Assembly (NCBI GenBank): GCA_965153355.1
Contig: OZ231128.1
Location: 31,682,001 to 31,746,000 of the forward strand
Length of the DNA: 64,000 nt
Direction: 5' to 3'
DNA from: Flaccisagitta enflata
Lineage: Eukaryota > Chaetognatha > Sagittoidea > Aphragmophora
Made by a program: the position numbers and the translations under genes. The notes below the pieces were generated by a model. The model made no database searches and had not been told where the DNA came from. It worked only from the letters and a program-made list of their open reading frames with translations. This document shows positions 47,571-60,812 of the stretch, in pieces (the stretch's first letter is position 1; each line of letters begins with the position of its first letter).

Positions 47571-49400
47571 TAGAATTCGTGTTTGAATGAAGGCGCGCTG
47601 AGGAATCTTCATTGATCTTTTTACATACTCACGCCTTGGGACGCGTGATCGGTAATTGTAACTTACTGCATCTCAGCTTTGTTTGTTCACAACCAACTGT
47701 ACATCCCTCATGATGTTTAATTACATGACTGATATGAAGTAGCAATGATTGAATCACTTTAAGGAATAAACACGGACAAGGTTATAAAAAAGAGGAGTTG
47801 GACATTTGAATTAAAAAGGTTGGACAAGTCATATGAAAAAAAAGGGCATTTGTGGACACTTAGCTAAAATTTTCCTTTCAAATTTCACCATGCTCTCCAT
47901 TCAGTTATCCAACTTTTTTCACTATTGTTTCTGTTAGTCTGTCATTCAATCTGTCTGTCTGTCGATTTGGCTATCTGTCTTGTCTGTGTGTCTATCTGTC
48001 TGTCTATTCGTCTCGTTGGGTTACAATATCGTCGCTGATGGGTGGGCAGGGGCATTACCCCCCCCCCCCTCGACGCAAAAGAAAAAAACAGGTGGTACAT
48101 GCTTTATCTAGACAACCAACGATTCTGTCAATTAGCACACTCAGAAAGCTGCAGCAATTGAAATCATTTTTCTCGACGATGGCTGGCGATAATTAGTCTC
48201 ATCCTTTTACTTGGATCTCTCACTCGATGGTGATTAGTCACTTCCACTCATCATGTCGTAGGCGCAATCTGTCCATCGCTTAACCACAACTTTTCCACTG
48301 CCTTGTCCGTTTCTCTTTTTCCCCTTTTCTCATCGTCTATCTGATGTAAATGAAAAAAGAAGATTTCTGCGTAATTGCTGCGCACGATTGGACGAGGTCT
48401 TACGGAACAATGAGTGTGCTACAGATTCATAATGCACTTGGACCTACAGTAGTGCCTCATTCCATACATATGTATAATGGTGTTAGTGTTGCTGTTAGTG
48501 TAAGTGTTAGTGTTAGTGTTAGTGTTAAAGTTAATGTTACTGAAAGTGTTAGACTGTTAGTGTTCATTCAGATTATACAATAGTAAGTATTGGAAAAGAT
48601 CTAAAAAAGCAAGATATGGTTCGTGATGGAAGAAGTTAGAATTGTAGGCGTGAAGTAACTTTTCATATTTTGCCCTTGACTTATGTACAATTCTTTTTAT
48701 TGCCGAGATTCTATTTTGCATAAAACATGAATTGATGCGCCGAATTCCACAGATTCGTCCCACAATTAGTGTCGTTATCACCGATTGTCATTCCACCCGC
48801 CGATTTGTCATCTTCAAACCGAGCCGACATCTCTGTCAGATGAAATTGTCACCAACTCCAGAGCGTATCTATTACGAGGATTGAATGAAAATATTCTGTA
48901 AGAGTGAGATGTACCTTTTTTACTCCTCATGGCTATTTTGTTCAATTGTTGTACTTTTTTTAAGATCAAATAGGTAATTATCTTCTTTCTTTTTTCCTTT
49001 GATATATTTTCCTTTGGTTTAACTCTTCACCTCTCTGCACTGTCGCTCCATAGATACCTTGATGACCATTATCTTTTTAATGTCTTAGTTAATTTTCTGT
49101 CACGCCGGTTTAGTTTAGTCTCACATGGCAAACTGCGTCACTGATAATGTCTATGATCATTCGTTTGTAGTTACGAGATGAATTGAAACCGTAGTGCTCA
49201 ACCTAATGGTTTTGCCAATCCCTAAATAGATCATAGTCATTAAAACGTAAAGGGGCAAGCCCATTAAAATCAAACCTTTGAGTACAACAGTTAATGAATC
49301 AATTAATCAATTCGATCAATCATTCAATCAGTGACCCCTTTTACAAATGTGTTCTCAATTCCTATTTTTTCCGGGGCTCGATCATTAGTTAAACGATTGT
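47571..49400. other. No gene recognised
   Basis: Contains an HP-like fragment (GGTGGGCAGGGGCATTACC at 48040-48060), a CTGTCTGT stretch (47935-48010) and a GTGTTA hexamer repeat (48478-48555). Frames are short and show no domain. Confidence 0.45.
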
Positions 49401-49409
49401 CGATTGCTG

Positions 49410-49410
<1 letters not shown>

Positions 49411-49483
<73 letters not shown>

Positions 49484-49500
49484 AGAGAAAGAAAGAGAGA
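49411..49500. repeat. GA microsatellite
   Basis: GA, then GACA units to about 49530. Confidence 0.96.
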
Positions 49501-50679
49501 CAGACAGACAGACAGAAAGACAGTTAGAGAGAGACCGAGCCAGAGACAGACATATACATTTAGACAGAAGGCCGTTTATAAAAACGGACAGCAAAACAAA
49601 CGTCAAACAGACAATCTAATAATTAAGCTTACCGACAGGATAGCGGATGGACAACTAGATAGATAAAAATTCAAACTGTAAGAGAATGCCAGACTAAATC
49701 ATGTATGCTCTGACGTGGAAAAAGCCCCACAGCCGGAATGAAAAATTGGCAAAAATGAGGGCGATGTCCCCTTTTCGAGCAAGTACATAATATTGGTTCT
49801 ATATTAGTAAAGACTTGAAAAATTTGGGACCCAAACCGAGTTGCGAACGAGAGAAGAGAGAACCAACATTTCAAACTAATTCCCTCAATTAGCAGTCGTG
49901 ACGGTTTTTTGGTCTGACGCGGCCGCGCAGAGTTACTGAACGCTAATTTGACGTCGTAAAGAATTTTCCTGTCGATTTTCGTTGATAATTTTGGGACGAG
50001 AATTATGAAAATAATGATATAAACGGTGAAGGGTGGAGGAGTCAAAGAAAGTAAACGGGAGAAGTGATTTCTTAAACATGGATTTGGTTGCCAGGAAGGT
50101 TCTCTCGCAATCAAAAATAAAAAATGCATAGAAAAGAATTTGGTTAAGGAGACAAGAATTGAAAAAAGAAGAAGATAAAACAAAACAAAATTGGATATTA
50201 TGAAGCAACTGAAAGAATTGATTGGTTTAAGTGACATCCTTCGTTCACGAACCGCACTGACCTCCCTCGGAAATGGCTGAAAGGCGAATTGCAGACTAAC
50301 ATTTGTGGAATACAACCTAAATTTCGGTACAGTGGGTATCGTGCTTTGTGGTCATTCATAATTGGTAAAGAGTAAAGTGTTAATGTTTTAAAACGGAGAG
50401 GCGGAAAAAACAATGTCAAGATTCAGATTTGCTACAACTTTCCTTAAATATGTTGTGCGAGAATATCCCCTGTCTAGCGGTTCCTATGGAGTATCCCATT
50501 TAAAAAAAAAAAATCTTCCTGCACGTTAACATGTATTCCTTAGGTTTAAATCAACCGATCAATTGATGGATTTGCGATTGATAAGAAATGGTTTTTACGC
50601 CGATAGATGAACTAATGTTATAGGTTATAGGTTTTAGGTTTTAGGTTATAGATTCTTTTTAAAAGATAGTCATTTAGCT

Positions 50680-50825
50680 GTTGCTAAATGTTATGCTCCC
50701 GAGCAACCGCTAGATGAGCGATGTTCTTACATGTATACAGACCAGGTTAATGGAAAGTTAAAGCAAATTTGATTTTAAGCAATGTTTCTGTAGCATATCT
50801 GTTTGAAATATTGATATTGTAGTAA
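50680..50825. mobile_element. Half copy of the D/E/F core
   Basis: GCTCCCGAGCAACCGCTAGATGAGC, GTTCTTACA, AAAGCAAATTTGATTTTAAGC and AATGTTTCTGTAG match the right half of the shared core; the left half is worn. Confidence 0.6.
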
Positions 50826-50827
50826 TA

Positions 50828-52263
50828 CAGTCGAGCTTCACTAGAGCGCACCCGCTAATAAGGCATCCCTCGCATCAAGGCATGATTTGAGAAGTCCCAA
50901 CTTTTCTCTCTTTATTTCTTTGATGATAAGCCCCGCCTATAAGGCACCCGCCTATTAGGCATATTTCACTATAGCGCATGAAAAATGGGGTTTTTGGTGG
51001 ATATTTTGCTCGCTTTGAAGGCATCTGACAAACAAAGTGTTTTTAAGATGAGCAGGTGGATAAGCTAAGGGTGGAAGAGACGCCGATGAGAGCGATGAAG
51101 AGGAATACCAATGACGATGAGGAGGTATAACAATGGCCAAAAAAAAACCGGACACTGCTAATTTCTATCATGACTTGGTGCTGCTTTTGAAAAAGTACAT
51201 AAAATCTATGACCTTTCTAAAGAGCTTTGAAAAATCCTCGATTTGATTCGTTGAACGAAATTCTAACTTAAAAACTCTAGAAGTTATATTAATTTGAAAA
51301 AAGAGTATCAAATTGAAATCTGCCAGATATGACGTTTTTTTTAACTTGAATTCATGGACTAAATGTCTTTATTTGATTACCATTTCTAAACGGATTGACT
51401 CAAAAATGTCTGCTTGGTGCCATTTTGTAAATAATGAGTTGTATTTTCATTTTCTCTTAAATTTTTCTTAGTTTCCTTTTGTCAGATATGTTTTATATGC
51501 TTTTAAAGACAGAATTACAGAGTTCCTTCTATTGACAGATTTTGGTGATGCTCACTTCAAACTGTTGCCATTTCTAAACGATTTGAGCTAAAACTTTCTG
51601 CTTGGTCTAGATTTGAAGAACTTTCAAAGATCTTTCAAATGGTCACTGATTTTTTGTATTTTCAATGAGACTGAGCCGGTCAAAGGCATCAATAACTGCC
51701 ACGTCCGGTTTTTTTTTGGCCATTGTTACCGATGAGCACGGATGATTATGATGAAGAGGAAGTGAAAAAAACGGGAAGCTAGGGGGAAATGAATGGGAGA
51801 GGAGGAAGATGATGAAGAAGAGGAGTGAAAAATTCGATTTGCCGATAAATCCATGCCAATAAAAGATCGATGATGCCATGCTAGTGTGTGAATGAGATTT
51901 TTTGCCACTTTATGAGTTAAGAGAAATAGGTCTAAGACTGGTTGCTACCATGCTAGTTTCCAAATAATTGAAAGTGACAACTCTGTCCATATCTTTTGAG
52001 CACTGCAGTCACTTTTCTAGTTTCATTCATGGTAAGGCAGGTGGCGAGCTGGTAAATGAAAAATGATGACGGTAAGACAGTTGACTTTTTTGCAAAAACT
52101 AAATGAAAATCCAAATTCTTTCTGTTGCAACTTCCAAGCATCTATCTATGTCAATTTGATTGCTTATTTGTGCAGAAATATACATGCTCGGCTATAAGGC
52201 ACCTCGCCTAGAAGGCATGAAATCAACCAGTCCCTTGAGATGCCTTCTAGTGAAGCTTAACTG
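50828..52263. mobile_element. MITE family I, 1.4 kb, TA target duplication, with a nested palindrome
   Basis: Left end CAGTCGAGCTTCACTAGA and right end TCTAGTGAAGCTTAACTG are inverted repeats with TA on both sides. TAAGGCA/TGCCTT words recur near both ends. Nested inside at about 51130-51731 is a second inverted pair, AACAATGGCCAAAAAAAAAC and its complement ending at GTTA, around AT-rich sequence. No transposase ORF. Confidence 0.78.
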
Positions 52264-52943
52264 TAGTTATGATTGATCATCAAGCACAGTCAAAAAGTTG
52301 TGAAAAGCCAAAAAAATGATTTTGTTTTCTTTAACAACAAACGCACTTAGGGATGAAAGCATTAATCTTTTTTTTTTAGATTTAAAGTATGAAGTTTGTC
52401 AAATCAAATTTAGACACCTAATCTTCCAGTGAAACTGTTTTTGCACGAGCCCCACTGTAGCTGCAGAACATATATCAAATCCTCAATAAGATGATGGATT
52501 ACTTGGCTTGTTCTTTAATATCCTTTAATCATATTGCCATGAAACAATCTTTGTCCCAAAATACTAACAAAGAAAAACTCCAATCGTGAAAGCGTTTTGG
52601 GAGCCATTGGCCGAAGAATAATATCACGGTACACAAATCACAAAGCTCTTTGAAATTTGTGCAGTAGTTCTTGTGTCTGAAAAGGCAATACATATAATCG
52701 AGTTAGAGGGTTTTCCTGGCACGGCCAGTTTTGCTAGGACTGATTGAGTTTGTCTCTCCTTCAAAATCACAACTTGGATCAATTACCTAAAAATTGCCAC
52801 TTAAGGGAAAGACATTTTTTCAAAGATACCAAACATACCCTAACTTTAACTTATCATACCAAATGCGTGTACTTGTCTCGTTATCGCGAAATGTTTATAT
52901 ATATAATCAAAGGACTTGAATCAATTAAAGGACTAACAAGAAG

Positions 52944-53608
52944 GTCGGTCGGTCGGTCGGTCGGTTGGTTGGTTGGTTGGTCCCCTTTTGGACAGCGGCC
53001 CCGAAGGAGCCGATGACCTATGCTTTTCCACATAGGGGAAATTTCTCCTTCCCCTCCTCCTTCTCCTCCTTCTTCTCCGTCCCCCCCCCCCTCAGGCCCA
53101 AATCCTAGTCTTGAGGCCCAAATTCTAGTCTGGAAGCTCAAATCCCAGCCTCGATGCTCAAATCCCAACCTGGAGGCTCAAATCCCAGCCTGGAGGCTCA
53201 AATCCCAGCCTCGAGATTCAAATCCCAGCCTTGAGGCTCAAATCCCAGCCTCGAGGCCCAATTCCTGGTCTTGAGGCCCAAATCCTGGTCTCAAGGCCCA
53301 AATTCTGGTCTCGAGGCTCAAATCCCAGCCTCCAGGCCCTAATTCCAGCCTTAAAGCTCAAATAAAAACACCATAGGTCATCGGCCCCTTTGGGGCCGCT
53401 GCCCCTCTTACCACCACACACCCACATACACTCACATAGGGGCAACGGGTACCGCTGACCATCTGACGCTTTTGCGACTATTTACTTTTTCGGCGTTTTT
53501 GAGCTTTTTGAACATACGGCTTCTGCCCAGATGCCCTAGTGACCTTCTCCAGCACTGCTCCTACCCACCCGCACGCGACTAGGGTAGCCGTATATCCGGC
53601 CTTGTTTA
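52944..53608 (+). mobile_element. HP element with complete family C core inside
   Basis: GGTCGGTCGG/GGTTGG array, GGACAGCGGCCCCGAAGG, ATGACCTATGC, pyrimidine run, GAGGCCCAAATCCTAG-type array, inverted CATAGGTCATCGGCCCC, GGGGCCGCTGCCCC, GGGTACCGCTGACC, ACGCTTTTGCGACTATT, then the HP half GCCCAGATGCCCTAGTGACC, CCCGCACGCGACTAGGG and GCCTTGTT. Only the left hairpin is missing. It shows that family C is an internal module of HP elements. Confidence 0.85.
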
Positions 53609-53967
53609 CTTCTATATTGGCAATAAGGCAGCTTTACCATAATGCATAGTTTTGTCCAGTTCCTAGGCGTGTTAACGTCAATTGCATTTGCTATAAACGC
53701 AGAAACTGAAATGTAAAACCATGTAATACAAAGAAAAAAAGTCAAGGTCTTCACATTATAATCCTGACGTATTCATTACACACACCACAAATCATTGTCA
53801 GTCTTTTGGCTGAAAAAAGAAAATACAAACGTTAGAATTACAGACCATCCGATCCCTTGTACATACAGTAGAATATACTACAATTCAATGATTCCAGATG
53901 TAATTTAAGCTCTTCACTTTGCACTCTCCATATCATTCGCATTCTTTGGATATTGTGTCATTGTTTG

Positions 53968-54103
53968 AGTCGCGGACACGCGACTCTAGAACTTGCGGTG
54001 TCGGTCCGTCCCTCCCTCCCTCCCTCCATCATATTTATGATTTTCTACTCCTACCCATCCGTCCGCGACTGAGAGGGGGTGTATACTGTATACGGCCTTG
54101 TAA
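53968..54103 (+). mobile_element. HP element copy, minimal 'GGA' subfamily
   Basis: Hairpin AGTCGCGGACACGCGACT, a short GTCCCTCCCTCC array, CTACTCCTACCCATCCGTCC, GCGACTGAG and the TATACGGCCTTGT end. Confidence 0.85.
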
Positions 54104-54109
54104 AACTTG

Positions 54110-54950
54110 CGTTTGCATTTTTTACAATATTGAACTTCCAAATTAGTAATTATCATCCATCGACAATGAAGAAACATCGGTACATTACTAGCCTATTTAT
54201 CATTCATTATTATACGAACTTTAGGGTTTGACCATCAATGTATCCTTTTGGCCATTGGTAATAGCATCGACCCATTGGTCAATGTGTTGGCTGATACGTC
54301 ATACGCAGTACACAACCTGAAATGTATTAAAACCAGAGATAACACTAGAGCGAGCGTGCCCTTCATCGCTTTTCTTAATGAAGCTTATAAGTTGAGGACC
54401 AAACCTCTTCTCGCCTGAACATATCGTATTTCCATCGTCCCCTTAAATTACTGGTGGCCTTCGACTCGACGAGTGAGTGTCCTTCTTGTGACTCTGATCT
54501 TTTTGGCCGCGGCCCAATATCGGGTTATCCCCCGACCACACAAAATTACATTTTCTTTCTTATCCTACTTTGTTTTCTTTTTCATTAATCTCTCAAAACA
54601 AATGACATTTTCAATTTTTTTAATACCGGTTCATTCTTTATAGATGAATGTACGAATCCCTCAATGGTTCATTCAAATCAATGATTTGGGAAAGTGAAAT
54701 TCAACTCTGACCTCTCACCTCTAACCATATCATTGCCGTCCAATGCCTATCGAGCCGCCCCTTGATTTTTTTTTCGTCATAAGAAATTTCTGGAAATTAC
54801 GGATTCCGTTTATTGCGAAACCCGATAAAGAAAATGTGAAAACAATCTTTAAGGGATGGAGCAATTTTGACGACAAAAAAATCATAATGGCAATCTATCC
54901 TAGAAAACGGATATTGCAATTTTCCTTTGAATTGCACAGTTCTCGGAGTA
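54110..54950. other. No gene recognised
   Basis: A long frame (54743-55441) crosses a CT microsatellite. Its flanking residues show no domain and another frame is also open. I do not call it. Confidence 0.4.
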
Positions 54951-54965
54951 ATTGCCGGAAATTGC

Positions 54966-54967
<2 letters not shown>

Positions 54968-55022
<55 letters not shown>
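54968..55022. repeat. CT microsatellite between direct repeats
   Basis: The CT run is flanked by TGCCGGAAATTGCAC (54953) and TGCCGGAAATTACAC (55023), so a ~15-bp block is duplicated on both sides. Confidence 0.9.
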
Positions 55023-55026
<4 letters not shown>

Positions 55027-56318
55027 GGAAATTACACGAGGATTGTCAAGGAACAAACGGAAGTGCAACAACAAGAAAACGTGTGACGCATTTTTGGTCA
55101 AACGTTTCTCTTCCAATCATTTTCTTACTCTCAATTACGTTGGAGCTTGTTCAAACAAAAGAGCGGAAAGAAGCACTAAGTTCCAGGATAAGCTCGAACG
55201 AAGCAAACTACACCGCTCAGCGACCCGCCTTTATCTTAAACTTCAAGATCCGAAGTATAGATCCTATGATAGGTGGAAGTTCCACCGTGGAACAACATCC
55301 CTCACTATACCCAAACTGAAACAAATGGATGAGGGCCTTGTGAGCCCTTTACTTACTATGTTCAGGACTGCATGGTGCGGCTGTCTAATGGAAGGTTCCA
55401 TCGCCTATGGCTTCTGCTCTCTCCATGAAGCGTTACCATAATATCAACAACACCGTTGAGTTCTTTGCCATTAAAGATGCCCTAAAGAAATTGGCATATG
55501 ATGTCCTGGAAATGAATAAGATCTAAAGATTTTCAAACATTACTCTGGTAAATCCAAGCTTGTTCCAATTTGGTTTGATAATTTCGCTTGTCGTTTTAAA
55601 AGTTACCATGTCTGCCCATTTGTCTATTTGTCGGCCTTTCCAGTGTCAATCGTTTGGTCCTTTCAGTTGTTCAAGTCCAAATTGATCTGCTAGTAGATTG
55701 GGCTGCAATCATGCAAATGGAATATGAAAAATGCTTGTAAAAAGATTTTTTTCGTCCCCATCCGCATGATATCTTTGACTTTAACTGGTGTTGCGAAAAA
55801 AAAAAAAACAAAAAACAGCTGTATAAATACAGGACCTCTGGGAAGCGTACCGAATATTCTCTCAAACACCAACAATAACAACAATGAACTGGAAAGTTCC
55901 TGCAAAACGCAGAATCACATCGAATCACAGCTAGGAGCTGAAGTGTCAGTGGTGACGTGGGATCAGACGACGGATATTATTGCCTTCACAGATTAATCGC
56001 ATATAAAACTGCTTCCCGGTTTTTAACACAAGTTCGATGATCGGGATTTTCTTCCCTTTTTTTGTGGAGTTTTCCGCTGTGACCCTCATAATCGGTCGGC
56101 GACCACTTTTTGTTTGTTTTACCCTACATGCTGCTGCTGCTGGCTTATCCACTGTTGATTTTTTTATCTATGTTGGTTTTTCCTTTCAAACGCTGTTTGT
56201 TTCTTTGTGTCTCACTTTTTTTTCTTAGTGAATGTCTGTCTGACAATTTGTAGGTCTGCCTGTTGTCTGTTCATCCCATTCTCCAATTCGACATATGTCT
56301 CTGTGTCTCTGTCTCTCT

Positions 56319-56437
<119 letters not shown>

Positions 56438-56689
56438 AATCACAGAGAACGCAAAAGCATATTTGATGGTCAGCGGTGCCATATGCCCCTTTTTTTTCTT
56501 CTTTTATATGAGATGATAGGAGAGGCAGTGGCCGTATAGGTACTGAGGACCATAGTTTTAGCTCTTAGGGAAGCACGAAGACTATTTCAGTTTTTGAAGT
56601 CAAGACAAAGGCTTCTAAGTTATAATTTTGATTTATTTGAACAAGTTACAATCTGAATATGTACCCTAAAATAGATATTTGGGCCTCAA

Positions 56690-56915
56690 AGCTAAGTACC
56701 AGATCTCCAGGTTAAAACTTGGGCGTTTAGGCTTAAATTTGGGCCTCAAGACTGAGATTAGGGTTCAAACTAGGGTTTGGGCCTGGGATTTGAATCTCTT
56801 GACTAAGATTTAGGTGTCAAGGGAAGGAGTGATATAAAAGAAAGAGAAAAAAAATCCCCATATGTAAATACATCAGTCATCAGCCCCTTCGGGACCGCTG
56901 CCCAAAATTGACTCC
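56690..56915 (-). mobile_element. Family C fragment
   Basis: GGGCCTCAAAGCT units, purine run, CCCCATATGTAAATACATC and CCCCTTCGGGACCGCTGCCC. An outer box (GATGGTCAGCGGTGCC) lies at 56465-56480. Confidence 0.6.
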
Positions 56916-57023
56916 TGATTCCGAGTTACGCTGTGATGCAGTTTCGATTTGTCGACTTAAAAAAACGCTCATTGATTGGATAAATTGCCTTTCCTGTTGT
57001 TTTAAAAATCATCTGACTCGCTT

Positions 57024-57202
<179 letters not shown>

Positions 57203-57680
57203 CTACACTCGTCTGTCCGTCTTTCTGTCTTTCCGTCTTTCTCCATCGCCGTTGCAGTTTTGTAAATCAGCCAGAGTTGGTTTCTTGGCTTGGACACAAT
57301 ATAGAGAGATCAAAAATGTCCCTTAGGTACCCACTGAAAGACCCGTTTAAAAATAATGGATAAATCTTTTCACTCTTTATCCGTGTTTGTATCTGTATCT
57401 TTCACAATCACTCTCTGTTACCGAATTCTCCTCGTTCAAGTTCCCTGCGTGAGTGAGTCACTCGATTAGTCCTTCGAATTGAAGGATATTACCCATACAT
57501 TTACATTTTGGAAGGACGACTGATAAAACAAACAACGATTTTAGGTTTTGTTGCCTCTTTGAAAGTCGGCTATTCTTCATTTTCATGTTTTGTATCCCAA
57601 GCACATGCACGAAAAATGCACAAATCGATTCATCCAACCACACCGGAAACCTATGTTGTAACTCTAGCGTAGAAAGAAAG

Positions 57681-57849
<169 letters not shown>

Positions 57850-58335
57850 TGGCTGGTGTTTGTGAATGCCAATTCAAGAAATGATGAGGCCAGCTGGGTC
57901 AATATGCAACCGGCTCGCCGGGTGGATCGTTAAACGTTTGTGACCGACCGCAAAGCGATGGATGGACGAATTCGACTGGATACAGAACTGCGTTGGCGCA
58001 CCTATCAAGAAAGCGTTGAAGGAACTAATTTTTCTATCCATAATGTGCTGATTTCCGTTTCTCTAAGATCCGGGATTAATTGTACACACTCAGTAATTTG
58101 AGCGTAATTTGAGCTCTCATGATAAAAACGCAAGCACACTTAATCTCCCGGGAAAAAAACCAAGCACACATGATCCCTCACACACAGCGAAGAATGCAGA
58201 GATTGCAGACACGCGCGAAGGCTCACCCACAAAAACGGCGATTGAACTCGACCGCCTTCGAAACGGGCATCTGTCAAAACGAGATAAAAATAATGATTTG
58301 CTAAAAAAATACACATGAAAAAAAAGAAAAAAAAT

Positions 58336-58645
58336 AGTCGCAAATGCGTTAGATGGTCGGCGGTACCCGTGCCCTGCCTAAGTATGTTGTGGTGTGAGTG
58401 TAAGTTGAAGGGGAATTTTCTCCTCCTCCTTTGGATCTGGGCCTCTTGGCTAGGTATGGGACCTCAAGGCTGAGATTTGGGCCCCAGGGCTGGGATCTGG
58501 GCACCCAGGCAAGGATTTGGGCCTCAAGATTTGAATTTTGGCCCAAAGCCTTTGATTCGAGGGGGGTACGAAGAAAAAGAAGGAGGAGGAGGAGATAATC
58601 CCCCATGTGTGTGATAGCATAGGTCATCAATCCCTTTGGGACCGC
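58336..58645 (-). mobile_element. Family C core, complete but short
   Basis: AGTCGCAAATGCGTTAGATG, GGTCGGCGGTACCC, GGGCCTCAAGATTTG-type units, purine run, CCCCATGTGTGTGATAGCAT and GGTCATCAATCCC. MITE family D begins immediately after. Confidence 0.7.
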
Positions 58646-58647
58646 TA

Positions 58648-59249
58648 CAGTGGGGTTCGTGGAATAACAGCCTAAACTGGAGGAAGGTATTTAAATGTCT
58701 TAATTTCATTTAACAAACTTGATATTTGAAATATAAGTTGTTCACTTGATGCTTTTGTCCCTGAGTTTTTTGGTTGCTATGGAAACCAAAATAATTTTTT
58801 CAAACATTTATAACCACTAAAATATCAATATTCTGAAAAATATTGTCAGGGAACATTGCTCAAAATTAAATTTCCTACAACTTTCCCACAGTATGTTCTG
58901 TAAGAATATTGCTGGTTTGGCCGTTGCTAGGGGGCATCACACCTAGCAACCGCTAAATGATGCTCCCTAGCAACGGCTAAACAAGCAATATTCTTACAAG
59001 ACATACTGTGGGAAAGTTGTAGCAAATTTGATTCTGAGCAATGTTCCCTGATAATAATTGAGAAAATATCAATATTCTAGTTGTTATAAATGTTCAAAAA
59101 AATGATTTTGGTTTCCATAGCAACCGAAAATCTCAGGGACAAAAGCATTAAGTGAACAACTTATATTCCAAATATCAAATTTGTCAAATGAAATTAGGAC
59201 ACTTAAATACCTTCCTCCAGTTTAGGCTGTTATTCCACGAACCCCACTG
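58648..59249. mobile_element. MITE family D, full length, TA target duplication
   Basis: A 602-bp palindrome: CAGTGGGGTTCGTGGAATAA at the left, its near-complement at the right, TA on both sides. Arms of about 280 bases include TTTGGTTGCTATGGAAACCA and the core ACTTTCCCACAGTATGT. The loop is CATCACACCTAGCAACCGC. It can fold into one long hairpin. No ORF. Confidence 0.92.
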
Positions 59250-59259
59250 TACCTTGAAA

Positions 59260-60245
59260 CTGAAACCAAATCAACTGGACTCGACGGACGCGTCAGTACA
59301 AAAAGCCCGAAATGGATAGATACAGTTTGATAACGTCTGGATGTTACTTCACCATTTCACTTCCATGGCCTTCGTCACCTGTACGTCATTTCAAACTCAC
59401 GCTGGCACATGTCTAGATGGAACCGGAATCCGACAAGTCTGATCGGGCAACTCGACGCGTCAACCGCGAAAGTCTTGTTGGGGAGAAACGAATTGGCGAA
59501 CTGACGGACCAACACAAGAAACAAATCCTCTCGTAGAAACGCGAGGATTAATCACAGCTGCCCCATGGTCTTCATGTCTCACTATGACATTGTCTCAGTT
59601 GGTACAAATAGAGGGCATTTTCAGATAAAGAATGAACAGATAAACGCGAGTGGTCGGCAACTACTGAATTTTGAAATGTAACAACAAAAACAAAATGATG
59701 AGGGGTGGTCAAAAAAAAGTGACCAAGCTAGAATTTTATCCAATACGTTTTGAATTTTTTTTGTAAATTAATATTTTAAAAATGAAGTATAGTATACAAA
59801 AAAATAAATTTTCTTTATTTTTTCAAACAAATTACTATATAGATATAAAAAAGTAAAATATTTGCATAGATCAGTAATAACATGAATATCAGCTAATTTT
59901 AAAAAACACATACCTTAATTAGGTCATGTCTGATATAAACCCAATTGATTGTAAGTCTCCAAGCTTTGGTTAAAAAGATTTGAATAGAAAACAAAAGAAT
60001 GTTTTTAAGAAGTATCTTTTGTTTTGTTGTATGCATGTATTTTCAAAAATTTTCTTAGATTTTTTTCAAAGTTTCCAGTCATCCTTAACTGTAAATAGTG
60101 AATCTTTAAAAAAATTCTTGTTTTTTTGCAAAAATTTTTTTCAAAAAATCAAAGCGGTCCAAAATTAAATTGAGTTAATTTTTAATAGCTCAAAATGTAA
60201 AAAAAATATACAAAAATCACAATAATGAAAAAAATTTTCCTGCAC
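59260..60245. other. No gene recognised
   Basis: AT-rich sequence with short frames only. Confidence 0.45.
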
Positions 60246-60249
60246 CATA

Positions 60250-60812
60250 CAGTAGATCTCATCTAGACTTGAGATAACGGGGGCAAGCATTGTAGAAAAA
60301 CAAATGAAGCCAAGGGAGTGATATTTGAAACATAGACTTTTAAAGGGATGCTTCATTACCCATGATAGCTGGTTGCCATGGAAACACATTTCCATGTATT
60401 CACGCTAAAGTATCAATATTTTGAGAAATTTTTTGAGGGAACATTTTTTAAAATTAAATTTGCTACAACTTTCCCACAGTATGTTCTGTAAGAATGTCGC
60501 TCGTTTAGCGGTTGCTAAGGGTTGTCACACATAGATACGCTCCCTAGCAACGGCCAAATGAGCAACATTCTTACAGAACATACTGTGGGAAAGTTGTAGC
60601 AAATTTGATTTTAAGCAATGTTCCCTAAAAAAATCTCTCAAAATATTGATATTTAAGCGAGAATACATGGAAATGTGTTTCCATGGCAACCAGGTATCAT
60701 GGGGAATTAAGCATCCTTTGATTAATCCATAATCCAAATATTGCTCCCCTGGTTTCATTTGTCTTTCCACAGTGCTTGCCCCCGTTATCTCAAGTCTAGA
60801 CGAGATCTACTG
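60250..60812. mobile_element. MITE family E, full length, TA target duplication
   Basis: A 563-bp palindrome with ends CAGTAGATCTCATCTAGACT and complement, TA on both sides. Inner arms hold CCATGGAAACACATTTCCAT and then the core shared with families D and F (CAACTTTCCCACAGTATGTT, CTGTAAGAATGTCGCTCG). No ORF. Confidence 0.92.

Noticed and set aside
49671-50315. 214-codon minus-strand ORF.
   Set aside because: No domain or credible transmembrane topology, codon use like random AT-rich DNA, and no splice or polyadenylation context.
54743-55441. 232-codon plus-strand ORF.
   Set aside because: It passes through a CT microsatellite and no flanking part is recognisable; a second frame is open over the same stretch.
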